From positions 1 through 6,759 of the forward strand of contig JAEHKQ010000157.1 in the NCBI GenBank assembly GCA_016838795.1: a stretch of DNA of 6,759 bases. The letters are read 5' to 3'. The notes beneath the pieces were generated by a model. It was not told where the DNA came from, did no database searches, and saw only the letters and a list, made by a program, of their open reading frames with translations. Numbering within the stretch: the stretch's first letter is position 1; each line of letters opens with the position of its first letter. Position numbers and translations under genes: made by a program. This document shows positions 1-5,816 of the stretch, in pieces. Source of the stretch: Nitrosopumilales archaeon (lineage in GTDB: Archaea > Thermoproteota > Nitrososphaeria > Nitrososphaerales > Nitrosopumilaceae).

Positions 1-142
1 GTGATTCAAGCATTGAGGAGTGATTTCAATCTACGATCATAAGTACAGGATTCAAATTATATAGACAAAAAAGGCAACTTTTTCGGGGTAATACAAGTTC
101 AACAAGGCTTGTTTAGGCTCAGGTCACAGTTTGTATCAAATG
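1..142. other. non-coding left edge
   Basis: No gene can be supported here. In the first forward frame there are 13 open codons before a TAA at 40-42. This could be the tail of a gene entering from the left, but it is too short to judge. A TATA-like stretch with an adjoining A-tract (57-72) resembles the promoter stretch at 1641-1657. Further right are a short hairpin (AACAA 101-105 with TTGTT 109-113) and an enclosing 6-bp pairing (ATACAA 91-96 with TTGTAT 131-136). I see no tRNA arms and no box C/D pair. Confidence 0.5.
67..72 (-). terminator. possible U-tract terminator of the LLM gene at 143-1063
   Basis: Six A residues on the + strand give a U6 tract in a leftward transcript, about 70 nt past the stop codon at 143. 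Archaeal termination is often at simple U-tracts without a hairpin. The tract is short, and the same stretch could equally be part of a forward promoter region. Confidence 0.25.
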
Positions 143-1063
143 TTAATTAGCAAATTTTGAAAGGTCTTTTGCAAGCTCAATTCTTTTTTCTACGCTAAAC
201 CCTTTACCTGCTGACCCAGAAAGTACGACTCGATTAAATCCAACTTCTTTTAGCTTGGCAATGTCTGAACCTATTTCCTCAATTGTTCCAGTCATTGGCA
301 TTCTATTTTCGCCCAAGCTTGTCTGATTAACGTGTGGATGCGCCAAAGTAGACATTTCAAATTCATCAGGGTTCTTTCCAGCTTTTTCTACTTCTTGCCT
401 TATTGCTTGAATGATCTGTCCTAGCTGTTCTATTGAAGCACCTACTACTCCAAGCCACCCATTTGCATATTTTGCAATTCTTTGAAATGTCTTTGGTGAA
501 AATCCCCCAAGCAAGATTTTTGGGTGAGGTTTTTGCACAGGTTTTGGTCCAATCTTTGATGCAGGAATGTTGTAAAACTTACCATGAAACTCTACGACAT
601 CGTCTGTCCAAACCCTTTTCATTGCCTCAAGGAATTCAGTCTGTCTTGCTCCTCTATTTTCAAAGGGTATGTTTGATGTTTGGTATTCATCTTTTAGCCA
701 ACCAATTCCTAGTCCTACAATTGTTCGACCTTGGGATAATACATCAAGTGTTGCAAACTCACGACCCAAAACTACTGGATTATGAAATGGAACATCAAGT
801 ACGCCTGTCCCAAGCAAAATTTTGTTTGTGATAGCTGCTACAAAGATTAGTAAGTTAATTGGATCGTAGATATTTTTCCATTCTTCTGGCATTATTCCAT
901 CAGCAGTGCTAGGATATTTTGTTTGGGGGTTAATTGGGTACAAGAGTCTTTCAAGCACCCATAATGAATCAAAGTTTTCTTTTTCGGCAGCTTGTGCAAA
1001 TTTGATTACGTTTTCTCTTGTTGCGTTTACTCCTGCTTGTGGAAGACTAAGACCAATTTTCAT
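143..1063 (-). CDS. LLM-class F420-dependent oxidoreductase
   Basis: A 306-residue cytosolic TIM-barrel enzyme of the bacterial-luciferase-like superfamily, whose archaeal members usually use coenzyme F420. The first strand is MKIGLSLPQAG (1-11). The family core, PFHNPVVLGREFATLD followed by GRTIVGLGIGW, spans about 92-122. KPHPKILLGG (about 178-187) is the usual late strand motif, and the C-terminal helix region runs TIEEIGSDIAKLKEVGF. Length and motif order fit the short F420-dependent LLM group (TIGR03619-like). I chose the ATG at 1061-1063 because the protein then begins on the first barrel strand. An upstream in-frame TTG (1106-1108) would add 15 residues unlike the family and run into the promoter. 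The gene is divergent from the split-barrel gene at 1118, with a 54-bp gap. Substrate is unknown, and F420 rather than FMN is inferred from family and lineage. Confidence 0.85.
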   Translation of the reverse strand: MKIGLSLPQAGVNATRENVIKFAQAAEKENFDSLWVLERLLYPINPQTKYPSTADGIMPEEWKNIYDPINLLIFVAAITNKILLGTGVLDVPFHNPVVLGREFATLDVLSQGRTIVGLGIGWLKDEYQTSNIPFENRGARQTEFLEAMKRVWTDDVVEFHGKFYNIPASKIGPKPVQKPHPKILLGGFSPKTFQRIAKYANGWLGVVGASIEQLGQIIQAIRQEVEKAGKNPDEFEMSTLAHPHVNQTSLGENRMPMTGTIEEIGSDIAKLKEVGFNRVVLSGSAGKGFSVEKRIELAKDLSKFAN

Positions 1064-1086
1064 CGAATAACCAAATCTATGACCTG

Positions 1087-1096
1087 CTTTTATTTG
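1087..1096. promoter_or_regulatory. shared TATA-like element of a divergent pair
   Basis: CTTTTATTTG lies in the centre of the gap between the ATG at 1063 (-) and the TTG at 1118 (+). Its midpoint is about 28 nt from the first start and about 27 nt from the second. That is the spacing expected for leaderless archaeal transcripts in both directions. On the minus strand it reads CAAATAAAAG. The sequence is a weak match to a TATA box, so the call rests mainly on position. Confidence 0.4.
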
Positions 1097-1117
1097 ATTA
1101 TTTACCAACTAAATTCA

Positions 1118-1546
1118 TTGAAGTTAGATCAAAAAACAAAGACTTTGATTAAAAGAGCTAAAGTTGCAAGATTGGCTACTGTCGACCAAAAGTCACATCC
1201 CTATGTGGTACCAGTAGTCTTTGTATTTCATGAAAATTCATTTTTTATTCCATTGGACGAAAAGACCAAAAGTGTAAACCCTAAAAAACTGAAAAGAGTC
1301 AAAAATATAGGAAGGAATCCCAATGTTACTCTTCTTATAGATAAATATCAAAACGATTGGGAGAAGCTATTCTTTTTGATGATTCATGGCAAGGCAGTGA
1401 TAGTAGATAGTAAAAATAGTAAGATAATGAATAAAGTTCACAAACTCTTGATTTCAAAATATCCGCAGTACAAAAAAATTGGCGTTGGGAATTCCTGTAT
1501 TAAGATTACTCCTCATGGAATTACTCATTGGGGGCACTCTAATTGA
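1118..1546 (+). CDS. PPOX-class split-barrel protein, probably F420-dependent
   Basis: A 142-residue protein of the pyridoxamine-phosphate-oxidase-like split beta-barrel fold, closest in pattern to the Rv0121-type PPOX-class F420-dependent proteins (TIGR03668-like). The family signature is visible in order: KVARLATVD (15-23), HPYVVPVVFVF (27-37), the lysine-rich DEKTK (47-51), LKRVKNIGRNPNVTLLID (58-75), NDWEKL (79-84), YPQY (115-118) and a closing HWG (137-139). Members bind F420 or flavin and reduce small substrates; this one's substrate is unknown. The frame is open from an ATG at 992, but that would put about 70 bases inside the divergent LLM gene and add a cysteine-rich, non-family leader. 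The TTG at 1118 starts just before the first helix and sits 27 nt from the TATA-like element. An ATG at 1079 is the alternative start. Confidence 0.8.
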   Translation: MKLDQKTKTLIKRAKVARLATVDQKSHPYVVPVVFVFHENSFFIPLDEKTKSVNPKKLKRVKNIGRNPNVTLLIDKYQNDWEKLFFLMIHGKAVIVDSKNSKIMNKVHKLLISKYPQYKKIGVGNSCIKITPHGITHWGHSN

Positions 1547-1611
1547 TTGACGCTTCATAACTACTGTTGAAGAGATACATAGATTCTTTGGACATATAAT
1601 TAATGTATTAC

Positions 1612-1629
1612 GAGATTATACTAAATCTC
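1612..1629. repeat. 6-bp inverted repeat upstream of the RNase H-like gene
   Basis: GAGATT (1612-1617) and AATCTC (1624-1629) are perfect inverted arms around the 6-nt spacer ATACTA. The element ends 10 nt before the TATA-like stretch at 1640, where an operator could act. It could also form a weak hairpin downstream of the split-barrel gene that stops at 1546. Confidence 0.4.
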
Positions 1630-1639
1630 AAGTCGAGAA

Positions 1640-1648
1640 TTTATAATA
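1640..1648 (+). promoter_or_regulatory. TATA-like promoter of the RNase H-like gene
   Basis: TTTATAATA lies 27-35 nt upstream of the TTG at 1675, consistent with a leaderless or nearly leaderless archaeal transcript. It is followed by GACAAAAAA. The same arrangement, TATATAGACAAAAAA, occurs at 58-72. Confidence 0.5.
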
Positions 1649-1674
1649 GACAAAAAACCCCTTTTGATTGACTT

Positions 1675-2055
1675 TTGGAACACGTGTATTACTCAGATGG
1701 CAATACAAAGAGAATTTCATGGGTCATCAAAACTAATGGATCTAAAGTTGAACACGAAAGAGAGCACGCAGATATTTACTTAGATAAGGTTAGTAATGAA
1801 CAATCAAAGTACATTGCCTTACATGTTGGGATTTTTTGGGGTATTGGAACGTATATCATAAAAAATGGTGATGCGATAAATGTAATGCTTGACTCAAAAT
1901 CTATGTATGATCATTTAGTTAACGATTCACAAATTTCAGATCGATTAATAGAAATGAGAACTTTCTATATTAAGCAATTAATTCGACAAAGAAAATTAAA
2001 AATAAACTACCAACTTCTAGAGCCCGAAGAGAATTTAGCGGGCAAATTAATATAA
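1675..2055 (+). CDS. degenerate RNase H-like domain protein
   Basis: A 126-residue protein that I read as a single RNase HI-type fold. VYYSDG (4-9) matches the first strand with catalytic Asp8. SNEQSKYIALHVGI (40-53) matches the helix usually written TNNxAEYxALxxGL. VMLDSKSMYDHL (70-81) matches the TDSxxxxxxL strand with Asp73. EPEENLAGKL (116-125) matches the terminal (V)PREENxxADxL motif. In this alignment the helix Glu is Lys45 and the last Asp is Gly123, so only two of four metal-binding acids remain. Glu42, one helical turn earlier, could partly compensate. It may therefore bind RNA/DNA hybrids without cutting, or cut poorly. The TTG start follows a TGA at 1669-1671 in the same frame; a GTG at 1684 would leave only two residues before YSDG. 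It stands alone and is convergent with the kinase gene. Confidence 0.6.
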   Translation: MEHVYYSDGNTKRISWVIKTNGSKVEHEREHADIYLDKVSNEQSKYIALHVGIFWGIGTYIIKNGDAINVMLDSKSMYDHLVNDSQISDRLIEMRTFYIKQLIRQRKLKINYQLLEPEENLAGKLI

Positions 2056-2243
2056 TTACATACTGGGACTTAAGGCCAAAAACGGTAGTATTTTGACGAC
2101 AGTCCAAATATGATGATGTAGCATATTCAAGACCATAAAGTAAAAAAATAGTTGTTCAAAAACCTTGACAAAGTTTGGCTCCATTTTAAAAAGGGAAAAA
2201 ATAACGGTTCGATGATTTTGTGATTTTAGATTTGGATCACTAA
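2056..2243. other. non-coding gap between convergent genes
   Basis: 188 bases separate the RNase H-like stop codon from the glycerate kinase stop codon. No reading frame of useful length or family resemblance is present. There is a small inverted repeat (AATATG 2107-2112, CATATT 2122-2127) and A-rich tracts that read as U-tracts for the leftward kinase transcript. I see no RNA gene. Confidence 0.5.
2188..2201 (-). terminator. U-tract terminator of the glycerate kinase gene
   Basis: On the minus strand this reads TTTTTTCCCTTTTT, about 43 nt beyond the kinase stop at 2244. A second tract of seven U follows at 2148-2142. Such paired U-tracts are typical of archaeal termination and need no hairpin. 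Confidence 0.4.
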
Positions 2244-3524
2244 TTATCGAAGGATAATGCCAATATCCATAAGATTGGTATGGGTATATCCTGTTTTAAT
2301 CAAACCGCCATATTTTTTAAAAAATGAGTTTGAATCATTATTTTTCAAGTATTTTGAAATTTTTTGTGATGATATGGGAAAATTTTCAATTATTGCACCA
2401 GCGTGTTTTGTATTACCATCTATACCATCTGTTCCTAATGAAGCAAATACCACATCATCACGTGAGTTTTGAAGTTTTTGCAAAATTCGTAGGACCAGTT
2501 CCTGATTTCTTCCACCTTTCCCAATACCAACTACTCTGACAGTTGTTTCTCCACCAAAAATAACACAAGAATTTTTTTTCTTTGGAATTAATTTAACGAG
2601 TTTTTTAGAGGCTAATTCTATATTTCCAGAAATTGAAAAAATTTTTGTAGTAAAACCTAATTGTTTTGCCTTTTTTGCCATTTCTTTGAGGCAATCATTA
2701 TTTGTAGAAATGACCTGATTAGTAATTTTTGATCTTTTAGGCGTCTCTTTAATTTTACCAAGTGCGCCAGCATTAAAATGTTTTAAGATGTTTTTAGGAA
2801 TTTTATGAGATAAATTGTATTTCATAATAATTTTTTTAGCATCCTGGAATGTGGTTCTATCAAAATAGGTACATCCTGATGAAATAGAAGATAAATCATT
2901 ATCGTGTACATCTGACATTACCAAGGCAACACCATCACACTGCAAGTTCTCAACCATCATACCGCCTTTAATTTTAGATAGATGTTTTCGTACACAATTA
3001 AATTCTTGAATAGTAGCTCCACACTTTAGCAATTCGTTTGTGATGTTTTTTTTCTCAGTCAGCGTAATTCCTCTAGGTAAAGAAATTAAGGATGAACCGC
3101 CACCAGATACTAGAAATATTACAAAATCTTTTTTCTTTACACTTTCTAATAAATGCATTATGGATTTTGCAGCCATGACGCTTTTTTGATTTGGAATTGG
3201 ATGACCAGAATGAATAACTTTGAATTTTTTGGTTTTAACTAAAGAATCCGATGCTTCTGGAATTACAATAATGCCGGCTTTAATTTTGAGCATCGAATTT
3301 ATTGTCTTTGTCATAGAATCTGCAGCTTTCCCATATGAAATCAAAAAGACATTTTCAAAAGCAGATAACACAAATGATTTTTTTTGGGTAATTATTTTGT
3401 TTGATTTTATAATTTTTTTAATGGGTTTTTCTGGAAAGGCAGTATCTAAACCAGTAATCAAAATTTTAAGAGCTGTCTTTTTTCTAGAATTTATTGCCAA
3501 TTCTCGAAAATTTTGAATAATCAT
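2244..3524 (-). CDS. glycerate 2-kinase (DUF4147/MOFRL family)
   Basis: A 426-residue cytosolic kinase, full length for the family, that phosphorylates glycerate with ATP, in archaea normally giving 2-phosphoglycerate that enters lower glycolysis/gluconeogenesis. The N-terminal DUF4147 domain carries YGKAA (64-68), SGHPIPN (106-112), VSGGGSSLISLP (139-150), GATIQEFNCVRKHLSKIKGG (169-188) and MSDVHDNDLSSISSG (203-217). The C-terminal MOFRL part has FGGETTV (323-329), GKGGRNQELVL (335-345), GTDGIDG (364-370) and the closing TGYTHTN (411-417). The canonical SGPT is SGCT here, a mild substitution. The start is an ATG with a TATA-like element about 32 nt upstream. It is divergent from the alcohol dehydrogenase gene across a 60-bp gap. 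It is lysine-rich and looks more AT-rich than its neighbours. Confidence 0.93.
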   Translation of the reverse strand: MIIQNFRELAINSRKKTALKILITGLDTAFPEKPIKKIIKSNKIITQKKSFVLSAFENVFLISYGKAADSMTKTINSMLKIKAGIIVIPEASDSLVKTKKFKVIHSGHPIPNQKSVMAAKSIMHLLESVKKKDFVIFLVSGGGSSLISLPRGITLTEKKNITNELLKCGATIQEFNCVRKHLSKIKGGMMVENLQCDGVALVMSDVHDNDLSSISSGCTYFDRTTFQDAKKIIMKYNLSHKIPKNILKHFNAGALGKIKETPKRSKITNQVISTNNDCLKEMAKKAKQLGFTTKIFSISGNIELASKKLVKLIPKKKNSCVIFGGETTVRVVGIGKGGRNQELVLRILQKLQNSRDDVVFASLGTDGIDGNTKHAGAIIENFPISSQKISKYLKNNDSNSFFKKYGGLIKTGYTHTNLMDIGIILR

Positions 3525-3550
3525 TTTTCAATTTCCATGCAAGATTTGTA

Positions 3551-3560
3551 AGATATAATA
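3551..3560. promoter_or_regulatory. shared TATA-like element between kinase and dehydrogenase genes
   Basis: AGATATAATA sits in the middle of the 60-bp divergent gap. Its centre is about 29 nt from the dehydrogenase ATG (3585) and about 32 nt from the kinase ATG (3524). On the minus strand it reads TATTATATCT, also a plausible TATA box. No Shine-Dalgarno sequence precedes either start, which fits leaderless transcription both ways. Confidence 0.55.
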
Positions 3561-3584
3561 ATAATCAAAGAGTTTGGTTTTTTC

Positions 3585-4529
3585 ATGCACACGATAAGAA
3601 TCCCACCCGTAATCAAGTTTGGAGAAAACGCGTTAGGAGAAACAGAATATCCTAAAAACGCACTAGTTGTCACAACTGCTCCTCCCGAACTATCTGGCAA
3701 ATGGTTAGACAAAATGGGGATACAAGACTATATGCTATTTGACAAAGTAACTCCAGAGCCATCTATTGATGATGTCAAGGCAGTGATATCTGAATTCAAA
3801 GAAAAAGATCCATCCGTTTTGATTGGTCTTGGAGGTGGTAGTTCGATGGATGTAGTAAAGTATGCTTCTCCAGAGATGGGCAAGAAGAAGATTCTAATTC
3901 CGACAACTTATGGTACTGGAGCTGAAATGACAACATATTGTGTTTTAAAATTCGAAGGGAAAAAGAAACTTTTACGTGAAGATAAATTTCTTGCAGATAT
4001 GGCAGTGGTTGACTCTTACTTTATGGATGGAACACCTGAGCAAATAATTAAAAACTCTGTTTGTGATGCATGTGCACAAGCAACAGAGGGGTATGACAGT
4101 AAATTAGGTAATGATCTTACTCGAACACTCTGTAAGCAAGCATTCGATGTACTATATGATGCAATAATAAATGACAAACCAGAAAACTACCCGTATGGTT
4201 CAATGTTATCGGGTATGGGTTTTGGAAATTGCTCTACAACTCTAGGTCATGCACTTTCGTATGTGTTTTCAAACGAAGGTGTTCCACATGGATTTTCATT
4301 ATCATCCTGTACAACTGTTGCACACAAGCATAACAAGTCAATTTTTTATGAAAAGTTCAAACAAATCATCGAGAAGTTAGGATTTGATAAACTTGATCTA
4401 AAAGCAAGTGTATCTGACGCGGCTGACACAGTAATGACTGACCGAGGACATTTGGATCCTAATCCAATTCCAATAAGTAAAGAAGATGTCATGAAATGTC
4501 TTGAAGATATTAAATCAGGTAATTTGTAA
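3585..4529 (+). CDS. iron-type alcohol dehydrogenase, candidate malonic/succinic semialdehyde reductase
   Basis: A 314-residue NAD(P)H-dependent dehydrogenase of the group III (Fe-ADH) family, shorter than the usual ~380. The nucleotide site LIGLGGGSSMDVVKY (79-93) and the IPTTYGTGAE motif (105-114) are intact. In DACAQATEGY (161-170), aligned to the usual DALxHAIEAY, Asp161 is kept but the metal-binding His is Gln165. HALSY (222-226) and VPHG (233-236) supply His222 and His235. A three-ligand Asp/His/His site is known in zinc enzymes such as glycerol dehydrogenase, so activity is still likely. The HALSY-to-VPHG segment resembles 4-hydroxybutyrate dehydrogenases. In Nitrosopumilus a Fe-ADH (Nmar_1110, from memory) reduces malonic semialdehyde in the 3-hydroxypropionate/4-hydroxybutyrate cycle. 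This gene may be its homologue, but that was not tested. It is divergent from glycerate kinase. Confidence 0.82.
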   Translation: MHTIRIPPVIKFGENALGETEYPKNALVVTTAPPELSGKWLDKMGIQDYMLFDKVTPEPSIDDVKAVISEFKEKDPSVLIGLGGGSSMDVVKYASPEMGKKKILIPTTYGTGAEMTTYCVLKFEGKKKLLREDKFLADMAVVDSYFMDGTPEQIIKNSVCDACAQATEGYDSKLGNDLTRTLCKQAFDVLYDAIINDKPENYPYGSMLSGMGFGNCSTTLGHALSYVFSNEGVPHGFSLSSCTTVAHKHNKSIFYEKFKQIIEKLGFDKLDLKASVSDAADTVMTDRGHLDPNPIPISKEDVMKCLEDIKSGNL

Positions 4530-4540
4530 AAAATTCTGCA

Positions 4541-4566
4541 AATTTTTCATATTTTTTTAAATTTTC
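4541..4566 (+). terminator. U-rich terminator after the dehydrogenase gene
   Basis: Starting 12 nt after the TAA at 4527-4529 come T5, T7 and T4 runs separated by a few bases. This is a typical archaeal U-tract terminator without a clear hairpin. Confidence 0.55.
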
Positions 4567-4612
4567 ATGTATTGCGAATTCAGTCATCCTAACTAAACTT
4601 AATTACCGCAAA

Positions 4613-4622
4613 AATTTATCGT
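4613..4622 (+). promoter_or_regulatory. TATA-like promoter of the second LLM gene
   Basis: AATTTATCGT is centred about 26 nt upstream of the TTG at 4643. There is no convincing Shine-Dalgarno sequence before the start, so a leaderless message is likely. Confidence 0.45.
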
Positions 4623-4642
4623 ATTGGGACTAGGTACAAAAA

Positions 4643-5761
4643 TTGGTAAAAATAAAGTTTGGAATTCAAAATGGTCTTAATGTTGCACGAGCAGGATATT
4701 CTGAAGACCAAATTTTAACTGCGTGTATGCTTGCTGACAAAACAGGATATGATTCAGTTTTCTATATGGATCATACCAATGTGCCTCAATGGACGAAAGC
4801 AATTGTACTTGACCCATGGGTTATGCTCTCAGCTATTGCGGCGGTTACACGCAATGTAGAGTTAGGAACCTGTGTTACTGATGCAATTAGACGTCATCCA
4901 TCAAATATTGCACTAGCTGTAATTACATTAGATAGAGTATCAAGTGGTAGAGCGATTTTAGGGATAGGAGCTGGTGAAGCACAAAACCTAAAAGAGTTTT
5001 GTATACCTTTTGAAAAACCAGTTTCTAAATGGGAAGAACAAATACAATTGATTAAAAAATTGTATGGTTCTAGTCCACAAAACACAGTAGACTTTGAAGG
5101 AAAATATTACCAACTAAAAGGTGCGTGTCTCCAAGCACCACCAATTAGAAAACCGTTTCCGCCAATATACATGGCAGCTGGTGGCACACGTACGTTAATG
5201 CTTACAGGAAAACTTGGAGAAGGTTGGCTTCCAATTGGATATACTCCAGAATTATTTGAGGATCATGCAGCGCAAATTAAAAAATCAATGGACGAAAATG
5301 GAAGGACAGAACAGGAAAAAAATGATTTTCAATATGCATTAGACATTGATGTATACTTTTCTGAAGATGCAGAGGAATCTTGGGCTAAAATGAAAGAAGC
5401 CGTCAAAGTAAGTTTGTTCAAACCTGAAGTGCTAAGAGTTCATGGCCTTAAAGAGATTGAAGGTTTTGATTTCAGGAAATACTTTACCGAATATTCTATG
5501 TCAAATCAAAGTTGGATTGTGAAGATGCGTGAAGCTGCTACAAAAATACCAGATCCAATTGCTCGCTCTTCAACTGCAGTAGGAAGATCTGATGATATCA
5601 TTCCAATTTTTGAGAGATTTATGAAGGCAGGAGTTAATCATTTTGTTATAAGATTCTGGGGAAAGAATTACTTTGGCAGTATTGATAAATTTGCCAGTGA
5701 TGTTATGCCTTATTTGAGAGAAAAAGCTGAAGATAGCAAATCATTCTTCGCTGGCATGTAA
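4643..5761 (+). CDS. LLM-class flavin/F420-dependent oxidoreductase (Mer/FGD-like)
   Basis: A 372-residue luciferase-like TIM-barrel oxidoreductase. KIKFGIQNGL (3-12) is the first strand and GYDSVFYMDH (35-44) the second. ELGTCVTDAIRRHP (73-86) and GRAILGIGAGEAQNL (102-116) closely follow the pattern of methylenetetrahydromethanopterin reductase (Mer) and F420-dependent glucose-6-phosphate dehydrogenase (FGD), where they shape the F420 site. PFPPIYMAAGG (171-181) and GEGWLPIG (192-199) are the later barrel motifs. Residues about 215-310 form a longer, family-variable region. F420 use is inferred and the substrate is unknown. A true Mer role is unlikely because the context has no C1 genes. The start is a TTG, 26 nt from a TATA-like element. 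The split-barrel gene follows 55 bp downstream with its own promoter-like element. Confidence 0.87.
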   Translation: MVKIKFGIQNGLNVARAGYSEDQILTACMLADKTGYDSVFYMDHTNVPQWTKAIVLDPWVMLSAIAAVTRNVELGTCVTDAIRRHPSNIALAVITLDRVSSGRAILGIGAGEAQNLKEFCIPFEKPVSKWEEQIQLIKKLYGSSPQNTVDFEGKYYQLKGACLQAPPIRKPFPPIYMAAGGTRTLMLTGKLGEGWLPIGYTPELFEDHAAQIKKSMDENGRTEQEKNDFQYALDIDVYFSEDAEESWAKMKEAVKVSLFKPEVLRVHGLKEIEGFDFRKYFTEYSMSNQSWIVKMREAATKIPDPIARSSTAVGRSDDIIPIFERFMKAGVNHFVIRFWGKNYFGSIDKFASDVMPYLREKAEDSKSFFAGM

Positions 5762-5787
5762 GAATTACCAAATTTGTGAATTTTAGA

Positions 5788-5796
5788 TTTATAATT
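5788..5796 (+). promoter_or_regulatory. TATA-like promoter of the larger split-barrel gene
   Basis: TTTATAATT is centred about 25 nt upstream of the GTG at 5817. No Shine-Dalgarno sequence precedes the GTG. The element suggests separate transcription from the LLM gene despite the 55-bp gap, although read-through is possible. Confidence 0.5.
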
Positions 5797-5816
5797 ACAT
5801 TAAGAAAACTATCCTA

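Noticed and set aside
1..42. Tail of an incoming forward gene
   Set aside because: Only 13 open codons before a TAA with no recognisable motif; it cannot be told from chance.
433..831. 132-codon open frame on the + strand inside the first LLM gene
   Set aside because: It lies wholly opposite a gene with clear LLM family motifs and its translation shows no recognisable domain.
1064..1108. TTG start extending the first LLM gene by 15 residues
   Set aside because: The added residues do not resemble the family, and the extension would consume the divergent promoter gap.
992..1117. Upstream extension of the small split-barrel gene to the ATG at 992
   Set aside because: It overlaps the divergent LLM gene by about 70 bases and adds a non-family, cysteine-rich leader. 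The TTG at 1118 fits both the domain start and the promoter distance.
2106..2150. Box C/D small RNA suggested by ATGATGA near 2110
   Set aside because: No CTGA D or D' box follows at a suitable distance.
2257..3516. Open frames on the + strand opposite the glycerate kinase gene (2257-2472, 2324-2539, 3220-3516)
   Set aside because: They are shadows of a full-length kinase with intact family motifs.
3521..3712. 63-codon minus-strand frame over the dehydrogenase start
   Set aside because: It overlaps the shared promoter and the strongly supported dehydrogenase N-terminus, and has no domain.
4894..5085. 63-codon minus-strand frame inside the second LLM gene
   Set aside because: It is opposite the conserved GIGAGEAQNL region of a well-supported gene and has no domain of its own.
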